Shown here: one piece after another, positions 26,540 through 36,123 of the stretch
Numbering within the stretch: position 1 is the first letter of the stretch
How the letters are laid out: each line of letters begins with the position of its first letter
Assembly (NCBI GenBank): GCA_018971525.1
Contig: JAGXAR010000024.1
Location: forward strand, 1-52,600
DNA length: 52,600 bases
Direction: 5' to 3'
DNA from: Nitrospirota bacterium
GTDB taxonomy: Bacteria; Nitrospirota; Nitrospiria; Nitrospirales; Nitrospiraceae
The notes under the pieces: model-generated
Seen by the model: the letters and a program-made list of their open reading frames with translations, nothing else
What the model was told of the DNA's origin: nothing
The model's database searches: none
Position numbers and translations under genes: made by a program

Positions 26540-28960
26540 CTACTGCTTCTGCTTGGCACGAGCAAGCGCCAGTGCCATCGCCATCGTGCCACCTGGCTGT
26601 GGCTGGCGCTCCGGAGCACGCGGGGATGTTGGCAAACGCCGGTCACGTGTGTTGTGTGCGGCTCCATCAGACGCCTCGACCGGGGCGCGGCCTGAAGCAG
26701 AGGCACTGCCCGACGCATCGTCGAGACGCATGGTCAGAGAGATGCGCTGGCGCTTCACGTCGACCTCCAGCACCTTCACCTTGACGATCTGGCCAGGCTT
26801 AACGACCTCATGCGGGTCCTTGATGAACTTATTGGCCAGCGCCGACACGTGCACGAGACCGTCCTGATGGACACCGATGTCGACAAATGCGCCGAAGGCC
26901 GCGACGTTCGTCACGACGCCTTCGAGGACCATGCCGGGATGCAGGTCAGTCAGAGACTCGATGCCCTCTTGGAATGTCGCCGTCTTAAATTCAGGGCGCG
27001 GATCGCGGCCCGGCTTTTCCAACTCGGTCAGGATGTCGCGCACCGTCGGCACGCCGAACTTCTCATCGGTGAAGTCGGCAGGAGACAACCCCTTCAGGAC
27101 AGCTGGCTGGCCCATCACGTCCACGATACCTTTGCTAATGCGTGCCAGAATCCGCTCGACCACCGGATAGGCTTCCGGGTGGACCGAGGAGCGATCCAGC
27201 GGATTGTCGCCGTCATTGATGCGCAGAAAGCCGGCAGCCTGCTCGAAGGTCTTGTCGCCCAGGCGCGGCACCTTGCGTATCGTGGTGCGATTCGGGAAGG
27301 GGCCGTTCGCATCGCGGTACTCGACGATGTTCTTCGCCAGCACCTTGTTCAGACCAGACACGCGCTCGAGTAGCGGAACCGATGCCGTATTGACGTCCAC
27401 GCCTACGGCATTCACGCAGTCTTCGACGGTCGCATCGAGCGAACGCGCCAGCGCCCGTTGGTTCACATCGTGCTGATATTGGCCGACGCCGATCGCCTTG
27501 GGATCAATCTTCACCAGCTCAGCCAGCGGATCTTGCAGACGCCGGGCAATGGAGACGGCGCCACGCAGGCTGACGTCCAGCCCGGGAAACTCAGCCGCGG
27601 CGAAGGCCGAGGCCGAATAGACCGAGGCGCCGGCTTCGCTGACCACGATCTTGACCACTTTCTGTTCAGGCTTATGAGCCGCGACCAATTTGATCACCTC
27701 AATGGCCAGCTTGTCGGTCTCCCGGCTGCCGGTACCATTGCCGATCGAGATCAGTTCGACGCCGTGCTGCATGACCAGCCGTGCCAGGGTCGCCAGTGAT
27801 CCCTGCCAGTCGTTACGCGGCTGGAGGGGGTAAATGGTCGCGGTCTCTAGCAGCTTGCCGGTCGCATTAACGATCGCCACCTTGCAGCCGGTGCGGACCC
27901 CTGGGTCGAGGCCGAGCACAGCCTTCGGGCCTGCGGGAGCGGCCAGCAACAGCTCGTGTAGATTGCGTCCGAAAATCTTGATCGCCTCGGCTTCCGCCGC
28001 TTCGCGCAACTGCACCAGTAGTTCAACCGTGAGATGCAGGTGCACCTTGACGCGCCAGGTCCAATCGCAAACGCCCATCAGCCACTTGTCCGCGCGACGG
28101 CCTCGATCTTCGATGCCGACATGCGCCGCGATCGTCGAGACACAGGGATGCGGCGTCACCGCTTCGAGCGCCTCGCCCAGGCCCAATTCAATTTTCAACA
28201 CACCCAGCGTGCGGCCACGGAAGAGCGCCAGCGCGCGGTGCGAAGGGATGCTGCGGATGGTTTCGGAATAGGCATAGTAATCCCGAAACTTTTCTTCCTC
28301 GGCTGTTTCCTTTCCTTTCAACACGGTGGAGGTGACGACGCCCTGGTCCCACAGGCGGGTACGCAATTCGGCAAGTAACTCGGCGGTCTCAGCAAAGCGC
28401 TCGACCAGAATGTCCCGCGCACCCTCAAGGGCGGATTTTGCGTCCGGCACATTGATGGCCTCAATGCCCTCGGCGGCAGGCTTCACATTCAGATATTTCG
28501 CGGCTTCTTGCCCGGGGTCGAGCGTCGGATCGGCGAACAGCGCATCGGCCAGCGGCTCCAACCCTGCCTCACGCGCAATCTGTCCTCGCGTGCGGCGCTT
28601 AGGCTTGTAGGGCAAATAGTGGTCTTCCAACGTCTGTTTGGTCGCAGCCGCCTCGATGGTGCCGCGCAGGGCGCCGGTAAGCTTCCCCTGCTCCTCTATC
28701 GACGCCAGAATCGCCGTGCGACGCAGCTCCAACTCCCGCAGATAGAGGAGGCGCTCCTCCAACGTGCGCAAGTGCGTATCATCCAGGTTGCCGGTGACCT
28801 CCTTGCGATAGCGTGCGATAAACGGCACGGTCGAACCTTCGTCGAGCAGGACGACTGCAGCCGCGACCTGATGGGGCCCCACGCCGAGTTCCTTGGCAAT
28901 GAGTGAAATAATCTTCAGCTGTGCCACGTCGGAAACTGTCCGGGTCGTTGGAGAAACCAT
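26540..28960 (-). CDS. tex: Tex-family RNA-binding transcription accessory protein
   Basis: 806 residues, within the normal Tex length. Visible parts: an N-terminal helical region with [20 protein letters not shown] and the [10 protein letters not shown] motif, [16 protein letters not shown], a YqgF-like RNase H fold ([19 protein letters not shown]), helix-hairpin-helix motifs ([17 protein letters not shown]) and a C-terminal S1 domain ([20 protein letters not shown]). The tail after S1 is Ser/Ala/Pro-rich and disordered-looking. Tex binds nucleic acids and affects transcription of some genes (toxins in Bordetella). The ribosome-binding site is weak. It is flanked by gene-poor DNA on both sides and has no operon partner. 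Confidence 0.92.
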   Translation of the reverse strand: MVSPTTRTVSDVAQLKIISLIAKELGVGPHQVAAAVVLLDEGSTVPFIARYRKEVTGNLDDTHLRTLEERLLYLRELELRRTAILASIEEQGKLTGALRGTIEAAATKQTLEDHYLPYKPKRRTRGQIAREAGLEPLADALFADPTLDPGQEAAKYLNVKPAAEGIEAINVPDAKSALEGARDILVERFAETAELLAELRTRLWDQGVVTSTVLKGKETAEEEKFRDYYAYSETIRSIPSHRALALFRGRTLGVLKIELGLGEALEAVTPHPCVSTIAAHVGIEDRGRRADKWLMGVCDWTWRVKVHLHLTVELLVQLREAAEAEAIKIFGRNLHELLLAAPAGPKAVLGLDPGVRTGCKVAIVNATGKLLETATIYPLQPRNDWQGSLATLARLVMQHGVELISIGNGTGSRETDKLAIEVIKLVAAHKPEQKVVKIVVSEAGASVYSASAFAAAEFPGLDVSLRGAVSIARRLQDPLAELVKIDPKAIGVGQYQHDVNQRALARSLDATVEDCVNAVGVDVNTASVPLLERVSGLNKVLAKNIVEYRDANGPFPNRTTIRKVPRLGDKTFEQAAGFLRINDGDNPLDRSSVHPEAYPVVERILARISKGIVDVMGQPAVLKGLSPADFTDEKFGVPTVRDILTELEKPGRDPRPEFKTATFQEGIESLTDLHPGMVLEGVVTNVAAFGAFVDIGVHQDGLVHVSALANKFIKDPHEVVKPGQIVKVKVLEVDVKRQRISLTMRLDDASGSASASGRAPVEASDGAAHNTRDRRLPTSPRAPERQPQPGGTMAMALALARAKQKQ

Positions 28961-29261
28961 CTGTGTCCGTTACCGATCTTTCCGAAAGCGACACACCACC
29001 GAGTGCCGGCCACTCGGAGTCATGCGCGCATTCTTGTCATGGTGCGTCAAACGTCTTCGTTGTTGGATTGATGACGATGCTGTTGCTCTCGAGGAAATGA
29101 CGTGTTCGCCGCCCCACACACGATCGACCGGCACATCTCTACCACACACATCCTTTCGCGTTCAGATCAGGAACACACGTCAGATGTGCACGAATCACCA
29201 CAACCGACTGGAATCACCGGACGGCACTCACAGCCTCTGAAGCATCCGATCACGTGAATCG
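28961..29261. other. 301-bp spacer between tex and the bacterioferritin-like gene
   Basis: It must hold the tex promoter and the 3' end of the ferritin-like unit. The single longer open frame on the plus strand has implausible composition. A repeated CACACA motif (cacacacga, cacacacatcc) is visible but too short to assign. Nothing else recognised. Confidence 0.35.
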
Positions 29262-29717
29262 CTAGGAGCGAAACGGTTGAACATCTCCAGATTTACGCAA
29301 CATTTTATTCACTTCATCCAGATGCAGCTCTTCACCGACAATCATCTCTCTTGCAAACTCTTCCAAGAGGACGGACTTTCCCTCGGAGACTCTCAGCAGT
29401 TCATAATAAGAAGCGATGGCGACTTTCTCGTGCTCTAAACTTTCGCGCAAGATATCCCCCACATCATGCTTCTCTGTTTCCAATAACGTGCCGATTTTCA
29501 GAGAGGGGTGGCCGCCTAATAAAGTGACCAGTTCCCCGGCTTTATGCGCATGGGCAAGGCTCTCGTCCGCATTGCCTTTGAGCCATGACACGATCGGAAT
29601 ACGGTTATACCCGTAGACCATCAGCGAGTAATGCATATAGCGCACGACTCCCGCCAACTCATGCTCCATGATGCGGTTGAGAATCCCTACCGCCCGTTCC
29701 GTTTCTTGATCGTTCAT
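29262..29717 (-). CDS. Bacterioferritin-like diiron protein
   Basis: 151 residues from ATG 29717, with GAGGAG 7 nt upstream; the longer reading adds a non-conserved leader. Ferritin-like four-helix pattern: helix A MEHELAGVVRYMHYSLMVYG, helix B NADESLAHAHKAGELVTLLG, helix C RESLEHEKVAIASYYELL and helix D EEFAREMIVGEELHLDEVNK. The Glu and His positions in A, B, C and D fit a diiron centre, although the B-helix spacing (E-x-x-x-H) is looser than in classical bacterioferritin. A haem-binding Met cannot be assigned. It may store iron or detoxify peroxide. Cytoplasmic. Confidence 0.75.
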   Translation of the reverse strand: MNDQETERAVGILNRIMEHELAGVVRYMHYSLMVYGYNRIPIVSWLKGNADESLAHAHKAGELVTLLGGHPSLKIGTLLETEKHDVGDILRESLEHEKVAIASYYELLRVSEGKSVLLEEFAREMIVGEELHLDEVNKMLRKSGDVQPFRS

Positions 29718-29803
29718 CTCATGTCTCCTCTTGTATGAGGCACAACGCCGACTCACAACGCTGTACCTGGCATCATGGCATGGCAAACGAATCTGTCTGC
29801 CGG

Positions 29804-29842
29804 AGGCAAGTCTACTGCAAAAGCCCCCGTGTATCCACCCGC
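29804..29842. repeat. Dispersed 39-bp repeat, copy 1
   Basis: AGGCAAGTCTACTGCAAAA followed by GCCCCCGTGTATCCACCCG. A near-identical copy lies at 51416-51455. Both copies sit about 50-90 nt upstream of a minus-strand gene start (the ferritin-like gene here, trmL there) in the same orientation. It could be a shared promoter or regulatory element, or a dispersed repeat of this genome. Confidence 0.55.
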
Positions 29843-29986
29843 GCCGACTCCGAAACATACCACGCCACCAGATCAGGCTCGTTCAGCCGTCCGGCCCCCG
29901 CGCGAATCGAGCACAGGTGTCAATGAAGATCTGTTGCGACGGAATATAATATGAGGACGAACAGGACTCGGAGCCTTATACTCGAA

Positions 29987-30453
29987 CTATTGCCGGTCAA
30001 AAGCCTGGTTCAGAAGCCGATCTGCCTTTGTGAGGAGTTGATTCGTGCGGCGGACCTGTTGATACCGCACCTCTTGAAACACGCGCTCCAAGTCCTTCAT
30101 CCTCTGCCAGAGAGCCCGCAACTCTACGTTCTTCAAACGGTAGGCCCCGGTCATCTGATTGATCAAGAGCTCATTGTCTGAGTAAAGAACCCCGCCCTTC
30201 CGGGCGGGGCATTCAAATGCGACTTTTCGTAACAGACGACTCGGCGACGTGTGTATGCCGCGCAGAGATCAAGCCCTTTGAACAGGGCACGGTATTCAGC
30301 CCTGTTGTTAGTGACATGGCCGATACGCTCCGCACCGGCAAACAATTCGCGCTCATCTCCAGCCATGATGATCATGCCGACGGCTCCAGGCCCTGGATTG
30401 CCACGACAACCACCATCGGTATACGGCTGAACCTCATCAATCAAGTGCGGCAT
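29987..30453 (-). pseudogene. RNase HI-family gene interrupted by a 47-bp hairpin insertion
   Basis: The 5' part reads QPYTDGGCRGNPGPGAVGMI and VTNNRAEYRALFKGLDL, the classical RNase HI start with catalytic Asp (YTDGG) and Glu (NRAEY). After RRVVCY the frame enters an insertion and stops. If 47 bp (30182-30228) are removed, the frame continues SDNELLINQMTGAYRLKN, with the third acidic residue (SDNELL), and ends LLTKADRLLNQAFDRQ at TAG 29987-29989. The exact restoration to 139 residues (420 nt including stop) supports a single insertion event. The intact protein would degrade the RNA of RNA:DNA hybrids. As found it lacks the C-terminal half and should be inactive. Confidence 0.88.
30182..30228 (-). 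mobile_element. 47-bp hairpin insertion, miniature IS200/IS605-like (tentative)
   Basis: Read on the minus strand, TTAC lies before and at the end of the insert (GTTAC, then TTCTTTAC before TCAG), and removal is seamless. The insert carries a perfect 8-bp stem (arms at 30190-30197 and 30202-30209) with loop sequence TTCC on the plus strand, followed on the minus strand by TTCTTT. GC-rich hairpins near a TTAC-type target, inserted without a normal target duplication, are features of IS200/IS605 ends and REP-like miniature elements. There is no transposase here. It could also be a mobile terminator-like repeat. Confidence 0.55.
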
Positions 30454-30535
30454 GGGGCGGGACTATAGCACACCACTGGCTCTCTTCAAGCCGAGAGGCT
30501 CTTCAGACGTCCTCTCACTGAAATCTGCTCTTGCC

Positions 30536-31708
30536 TCAAGCATCACCGACGCGCATTAGGGCGCTCGCCTTGAAGCGCCTGTCAAATATTTTTCTGGTGT
30601 AATCGACGTAAGACCCTTTGAGACCAAGAGCCGGTCGTTCAAGAAGGTGCCAGGACAGTGCAGCGAACAAAAAGGTTGCGAAGGCCGAAATGAATAACAG
30701 CAACAAAACCGAGACCCCGGGAACCAATGCCGCTACTGATTGCTGTACAGGAAAGGCATAGATATAGACGCCATATGAGTAATCACCCACTTGGTTGTAT
30801 GTTCTGAGAGGCCCGGAAGGGATGTACGCAACGTAAAATATCATATAGGCAATGGTCAGCACATAGACGACGAAGAATGCCTGTGTGTTGACCATGGCAG
30901 ACGACAGAAGCCCGATCACACACAACCTGAAACACGAACAAGAGAGCGAGATGTGTTCTTTCAGAACATAAAAGGCAGCACCGGAAAAAAACATAAAGAA
31001 GAGGGTGGCAAATTGATCGTCAGGAGGAAAGTAGAAGTGACGCGCGACAACGAACACCCCGGTCGCAACGGCAACGGTGACAATGACTGGTCCAAATGTT
31101 CTTACGCTGCCCCTCTTTGTTATTCGAAAGGCAGCCCAGACAACAGCCAAGATTGCATACATGCGTATTTCATATGGCAGCGACCACAGCGACCCATTGA
31201 CCACGCTCTTGAACGGGTTGCCATCAAATACTCCCGGCAAGTTGTACGCAACGCCGGTGACGACGGTTGCGCATTTCAGCAAGTACGCATATGTCTGAAA
31301 GTCAGCGAGGTAGGATGACAGAGGCCATGACGTAAAGAACAGGCCCAGCCCGAAAACGGTCACGACCAGCATGATCAGCAGAGCCGGGAATATTCTCAGG
31401 ATTCTGGCCCACAGAAATTCAAGCACGCTTTCCCTGGTTAATAGACTGGCCGTGACAAGAAACCCGCTCGTCACGAAAAACACATCCACAGCGATTGAAC
31501 CCATGGTCATGCCAAGACTGCCTCGAAATGGCTCAGCAGCGCCCGTCCCTATCGCCAATGCAAAGCTGTGGGTTATCAGCACAGCCAGCGCCGCGACGAT
31601 ACGGATCAGGTTGAAATTGTTGTCTCTGCCTTGAGTGAAATTCGACAATTTCACCGAGAAGTGCCTCACGCCTAATGATGCATGATCTGGTATCGGATAA
31701 GAGGCCAT
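30536..31708 (-). CDS. Acyltransferase-3 family membrane protein
   Basis: 390 residues from ATG 31708; the upstream frame opens further with no signal or ribosome-binding site, and the start is uncertain. The membrane domain begins NFNLIRIVAALAVLITHSF, the typical first helix of OafA/acyltransferase-3 proteins with the conserved R and catalytic-type H. Then IAVDVFFVTSGFLVTASLL and LWARILRIFPALLIMLVV (R-R-x-x-R-I-x-P pattern), and about seven more hydrophobic helices. The family O-acylates surface sugars, lipids or peptidoglycan from a cytoplasmic donor. No glycosyltransferase is directly adjacent, so the target is unknown. Confidence 0.82.
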   Translation of the reverse strand: MASYPIPDHASLGVRHFSVKLSNFTQGRDNNFNLIRIVAALAVLITHSFALAIGTGAAEPFRGSLGMTMGSIAVDVFFVTSGFLVTASLLTRESVLEFLWARILRIFPALLIMLVVTVFGLGLFFTSWPLSSYLADFQTYAYLLKCATVVTGVAYNLPGVFDGNPFKSVVNGSLWSLPYEIRMYAILAVVWAAFRITKRGSVRTFGPVIVTVAVATGVFVVARHFYFPPDDQFATLFFMFFSGAAFYVLKEHISLSCSCFRLCVIGLLSSAMVNTQAFFVVYVLTIAYMIFYVAYIPSGPLRTYNQVGDYSYGVYIYAFPVQQSVAALVPGVSVLLLLFISAFATFLFAALSWHLLERPALGLKGSYVDYTRKIFDRRFKASALMRVGDA

Positions 31709-31998
31709 GGCCTTGGAGTGCTGGATAAGATCTGTACGATATCCTGCCAGGACTAAGGCATTCGTCCAAGTGATTTCACAGAGATTTCTTGCTGTATCGC
31801 ATCCACCCCTCTCCGCTTCGAAGCCGCATAAGCCGCTGACCGAGAGCTGTCCGCCTCCATGCAGAACGAACGCACATGTCATCGCGGTCTGGCCGGCAGG
31901 CTGGTTAAACGTCCTTGCGCCAACTAGTTTGTCCGCAGCCTGCTGGATCTCCCCCCTGAGACTCCGCTACACTTCTGTGACTTGAAAAGGAGAGACCA

Positions 31999-32901
31999 AT
32001 GCGGGAAGAACGGATGACCAACTATTATTCGCTGCTCGAGCTCTTACCCACCGCAACGGAGGCTGAAATTAAAAAAGCCTGGCATGAACAAATCCAGGTC
32101 TGGCATCCGGATCGCTTCAACCATTCACCGACTTTGCACCGCAAGGCGGAAGCCAGAACACAACTGATCAACCAGGCCTATCAAACTCTGATCGACCCCG
32201 CCGCGCGCACCCGCTACAATGCCACGACACAGCCCGCGGCCTCACACAGACCACCCCCGCGCCCATCATCCCCTGCATCAGACCCATCTTCTGGATCCTA
32301 CTCCTCCACCCCTCCACGCCCTCAATCCCCTCCACGATCCCGCCAGGACCCTCGCGGACCCAAATCGCTCATCATGATGCTCTCGCGGCTGGGTCAGCCC
32401 AAAGGAATGGTGCCGGCCGTTCATCTCTATGTCGACCCTCGGGTACACTTCCCTTATGACTTTCAAGGCTTCGTGCGCATCGCCGGGACCATTCGAGAGC
32501 CCCTTCCGGCCGGCAGCTATGCCATTGCCGAAGCACCCGAACTCCTGTGTATCAAGTGCATCGGCGTGGAAGAACTCTATACGATCTACTCGAATCCCTC
32601 CGACAATCGCCTGCCCTTTCTTCACGAACTCGAACAACTCCTCGCCTTCCCCTCTCGTGTTCTTCTCATTGAAGGAACGCTTCAACACCGCAAAGCCGGA
32701 GGACGCCTCAATCAATATCACAAGATTGGATTGATGGATTTCCTCGACGCCCTCATCGCGCGATATGGCATCCAGATCATCTATGCGGATACGCGTGACG
32801 AGGCCGAAGAACGAGTCGCCAATCTCGCGGCCATGCACTTTGCCTACTACTTTGCCGAAGAACAGGGATTCGGACGCTGTCTTAAAGAGGACGAGTTGTA
32901 A
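31999..32901 (+). CDS. J-domain protein fused to an ERCC4-nuclease-like domain
   Basis: 300 residues; AAGGAGAGACC lies just before ATG 31999. Residues about 8-72 form a DnaJ J domain (NYYSLLELLPTATEAEIKKA) with HPD at 36-38, the motif that stimulates DnaK ATPase. A Pro/Ser-rich linker (about 78-118) follows. Residues about 140-290 resemble the ERCC4/XPF-type nuclease fold: HLYVDPRVHFPYDF, GSYAIAEAPELLCIKCIGVE, RVLLIEGTLQH, then a helix with ALIARYGIQIIYADTRDEAE. The catalytic E-R-K-x-x-x-D is degenerate (C-I-K and Glu in place of Asp), so nuclease activity is doubtful. The fusion could tether a chaperone to a DNA-binding module. Start and J domain are secure; the C-terminal call is by pattern. 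Confidence 0.7.
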   Translation: MREERMTNYYSLLELLPTATEAEIKKAWHEQIQVWHPDRFNHSPTLHRKAEARTQLINQAYQTLIDPAARTRYNATTQPAASHRPPPRPSSPASDPSSGSYSSTPPRPQSPPRSRQDPRGPKSLIMMLSRLGQPKGMVPAVHLYVDPRVHFPYDFQGFVRIAGTIREPLPAGSYAIAEAPELLCIKCIGVEELYTIYSNPSDNRLPFLHELEQLLAFPSRVLLIEGTLQHRKAGGRLNQYHKIGLMDFLDALIARYGIQIIYADTRDEAEERVANLAAMHFAYYFAEEQGFGRCLKEDEL

Positions 32902-32995
32902 GAGCGTATGGCTAATGGCTCATAGCTGGTAGCAGAGACGCCCGCTCTCCATTTCTGACCGTACGCTATTGGCTATAGGCCATATGCTCTTTTCT
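32901..32995. repeat. Degenerate inverted repeat, AGAGCATATGGC family, copy 1
   Basis: AGAGCGTATGGCTAATGGCT starts right at the stop of the J-domain gene, and GGCTATAGGCCATATGCTCT at 32971-32990 is its imperfect reverse complement, so the pair can fold. The same core motif recurs at 51539-51715. The rest of 32996-33324 (about 330 nt) contains nothing recognised apart from the possible leader of the following small gene. Confidence 0.5.
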
Positions 32996-33324
32996 TCTAG
33001 CGAGTTGCGAACGCAGAGAACCGGTTGCCGTGGGCGTTGGCGGAGCTGAGCTTCCTGAACGAGCCCCGATCGTTCCCCTCTCAAAGCGCCGTTTCTATTT
33101 CAGCCGGTGATCGTGGGCAATGAATAGCACCTCGCGAAGAGGCGCAACCGATGGAAGACGGGGGAGCGCCGTCGCACAGCGTCCACTCGGGAGCGTCTTG
33201 ACCAGGCTGGTGCAGTACGACACGGTTCTGTGCTCGTTGTTCCATATCAGAGCGAGGAGTCATCGAGGAATTCCGCACTGCGGTTCTTGTAACCGAGGCA
33301 AGCGAGGCGTAGTATTACTGCCGA

Positions 33325-33621
33325 ATGACTCAACAGAGCCACAACCGCTTCAGGGAAACCCGACTCGGAAGGGTATGCGTGGCGATGGTTATGCTCCTCT
33401 GCCTCTTCGTCCTGGTGCAGATGCTCGGCGTCCCCGTCACACTCTTGAACCCTGTAGCGGCATCCGACACTCTGACCGTATCGGTTTCCGAAGGGTTCTC
33501 AGTCCCTTCTTCACTTCCCCAACTGATCCCTGCATTCGAAACAGATCCTGTGATTGACGCTCAACCATCCGTGCATGTGCCTGTTCTCGCCTCTTCGCTG
33601 TTTCATCCTCCTGTTCTCTAG
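33325..33621 (+). CDS. Small membrane or exported hypothetical protein
   Basis: 98 residues. A central hydrophobic segment, VAMVMLLCLFVLVQMLGVPV (about 19-38), could be a signal or an anchor. The rest is a Val/Pro/Ser-rich tail (LTVSVSEGFSVPSSLPQLIP). No domain is recognised. There is no clear ribosome-binding site; an internal ATG at 33385 is possible and would leave a better signal peptide. It lies between the J-domain gene and a lipoprotein on the same strand. Confidence 0.4.
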   Translation: MTQQSHNRFRETRLGRVCVAMVMLLCLFVLVQMLGVPVTLLNPVAASDTLTVSVSEGFSVPSSLPQLIPAFETDPVIDAQPSVHVPVLASSLFHPPVL

Positions 33622-33851
33622 TTCCAGTTCCTTGCCCCATATCACAGCGGCACTTCTTCTTCACGAGAAACTGGCTACTCCAGCTTCCACCGTTCTTGAA
33701 GAGAGACCGATACTGAGGCAGGTCGAGGGAACGCTTTACCTTTTCCTCCTCCGACCCCACTGTGTGGCGAGGCCCCAATGAGGCAGTGGCCTTCTTCTCT
33801 CTCGTGTGAAGAGAAGGTCTCACCGATCTATCAAAACGGAAAGAGGATAGG

Positions 33852-34268
33852 ATGACACGGATATCTGTGGGACTGTGGGTACTGTTGATCTGTGGGTTGT
33901 CGGCCTGTGGGCATCGTCCCGCGACGGATGTCCAACCGATGGTGCGCACGATTCACATTTCAGATGTGGTCCAGCCGGAGGTGCTCTACACAACCTCGGG
34001 AGAAGAAGTTCGTTGGAAGAACCTTCGCTCGAATCCCGTGCGATTGGGGTTTCTCACCATGCGGCTATTGGACGAACTGGCATGCGAGAAGGGTGTCGCG
34101 ACGATATTCGGCCAGATCAATGATCTCGTCACCATCCCGCCTGGCGAGTCGATCAGCCTCTGTATCGTTCGTGCAGGCGAACTCCAATACAACGTCTGGT
34201 TCGATGAGAAGAATCCCAAGGGGACCATCAGCCGGACGGCAACCGTCCGCGTGGAGAAACGCGGGTGA
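33852..34268 (+). CDS. Cupredoxin-like lipoprotein
   Basis: 138 residues, with AAAGAGGATAGG directly before ATG 33852. The signal MTRISVGLWVLLICGLSAC has a lipobox. The mature part follows the beta-sandwich pattern of small blue-copper relatives: TTSGEEVRWKNLRSNPVRLG, then VTIPPGESISLCIVRAGEL and QYNVWFDEKNPKGTIS. The classical copper ligands (His, Cys, His, Met) are not present in the usual positions, so metal binding is uncertain. Probably anchored in the envelope. Confidence 0.6.
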   Translation: MTRISVGLWVLLICGLSACGHRPATDVQPMVRTIHISDVVQPEVLYTTSGEEVRWKNLRSNPVRLGFLTMRLLDELACEKGVATIFGQINDLVTIPPGESISLCIVRAGELQYNVWFDEKNPKGTISRTATVRVEKRG

Positions 34269-34292
34269 GAAACGGCTTCGTTGAACGCACGA

Positions 34293-36075
34293 TCACAGCA
34301 CGTCGCTCCAGGGAGGACTGACGGCAAAGGCAGCATTGATCAGACCGACGTGGGAGTAAGCTTGAGGGAAATTGCCCCACTGGCTATTCGTGGCGGGAAT
34401 GAAATGCTCGGAGAACAGTCCAACATGATTGGCCGCAAGCAGCACTTGATCAAGGATGGCTCGGGCCTCGGGAGTCCGTCCCAACCGGGCGAGCTCCTGG
34501 GCGATCCAAAAGGAACAGATGACGAAAGCCGCCTCCGGCTTTCCGAAGTCGTCCTCACGAACATACCTGTAAAAGAAACCCGTGTCCTCGCTCCCACGCC
34601 GGAGGGCCGGCTCGCGGGTGATATGCAACACCGTGGACTCGCAGAGTTCCCTGTTCGGATAACCCAGGATCGGGAGCTGCGAGAGGCCAGCGTCATTACT
34701 GAAATCCGTGGGACCGTTTCTGAGGGCGCCCCCTTGCACGCCTCGCAAAATGGCATCCGCCGCGTGGATGCGGGCGCTGGTCAAATCCAACGAGATGGGA
34801 CCGAGGTGCCCGGCCTGTTTGATACGCTCCAACCGCTCGAGCCCGGCCCGACACATCAAGTTGGTGAAGGAATGCTCTTGCCAGCCGTTGCGAATCTCCC
34901 ACAAACCGGCGTCCGGCTGCCCGATGCTGCGCACGCACAACTTCGCCAAATAAGCCAGGAGCGTGTCGAGGTCTTTGGTGCGCAGATCGACATACCGTTC
35001 GTCGAAGAAGATCGGGGTAACGGTCAGAATCATTTCTCCATAGGCATCGTTCTGCACGTGCTCCGCCGCCTGGTTGTGGCTGCTAACCGGTACACCGCCT
35101 TGATAGCCGGCCCAATTCGCATGCTCGGTTTCCGGCAGGGGAAGACTTTGACACAACGTCTAGACCGGCCGTAAGCGGTCGCGGGAATGTTCGTGCGTAT
35201 GAGCAATATTCAGCAGGAATTTGAGGAAAGCTTCCATCTCTTGGAAATGACCCAGGTTATGAAACGCCGTGAGCGCAAAATAGGCATCCCGCAGCCAACA
35301 GCACCGGTAGTCCCAATTGCGCGTGCCGCCCGGTTGTTCCGGGAGGCTCGTCGTCACGGCCGCGAGGATGGCGCCCGTGTCTTCGAAGCAATGGAGCTTC
35401 AAGGCCAGGGCAGAACGGATGACTTCCTGTTGATGCAGCAACGGCACCGAGCAGTTCTTCACCCAAGTGCGCCAATAGCGCATGGTCTGTTCCAGAAAAT
35501 CATGCGTCACCTTGACGAGGTCATCCTCAATGCCGAGACCCCACGTAAGACCGAAATAAAATTTCTGTGTCAGTGCGACCGGCGTTTCTTCGCAGAGGTA
35601 GGTCAGCGGCATGTTGGTCAGGAGGCGGAGCAGTTCGCCGCGAATCTCATAGCGCAGGTGGTTACTGCCCCCACGGGCTGCGCCGGAACCTTGTCCCACC
35701 CCGACACCGGCCGGCAGCTGACGCGGATGGCCGGAGTGGCCTGCAGCGGCTCAACGAGGCGGAACAACGCCGACGGCCGATAGATGCGGCCGTACTGTTC
35801 GAACCGCGGGCAGAAGTCGGTGATCTGGAAGGCGTCGCCGTTGGACAGGGTGACGGTAGTCAGCAGCACATTCTATTCGGCAGATAGCGTTGTTCGGACT
35901 TAATGTCGGTGGAAGGGGCCAGGCTCGAAATGGAAAAATGTCCGCCGTCGGGATCGAGCAATCGGCCGAAGACAGGCGGGCTGTCCGGCCGTGGCGCGCA
36001 CATCCATTCGACGGCGCCGCTCGTTCCGATCAGCGCCGAGGTTTGACAATTGCCGACAACCCCGTAAGGATACAT
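34293..36075 (-). pseudogene. GH15 glucoamylase/trehalase-like glycosidase, broken
   Basis: Four segments make one glycoside hydrolase family 15 protein of about 590 residues. First (36075 down to about 35873): YPYGVVGNCQTSALIGTSG and PPVFGRLLDPDGGHFSI. A one-base deletion near 35873 shifts to LLTTVTLSNGDAFQITDF. A second near 35680 shifts to NHLRYEIRGELLRLLTN, and then NWDYRCCWLRDAYFALTAF, the GH15 catalytic-cleft motif. TAG at 35160-35162 interrupts RPV-TLCQSLPLPETEHANW, after which the frame is intact with GLWEIRNGWQEHSF (second catalytic Glu) to the stop at 34293. It lies 48 nt from the divergent otsA gene. The intact enzyme would hydrolyse alpha-glucan or trehalose. Confidence 0.88.
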
Positions 36076-36123
36076 GCTTTTACCATAGGCGAGTTACTGT
36101 TCAATGTAAACGAGAGGTGACCT

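Noticed and set aside
34281-35174. 297-codon plus-strand open frame opposite GH15
   Set aside because: The opposite strand carries the GH15 catalytic motifs; the plus frame has no domain or ribosome-binding site.
1089-36075. All frameshifts are sequencing errors
   Set aside because: Possible for single-base shifts, but in-frame stops in the GH15 and ManC-like genes, several independent shifts in one lipoprotein copy, and a seamless 47-bp insertion do not fit random error; not excluded without reads.
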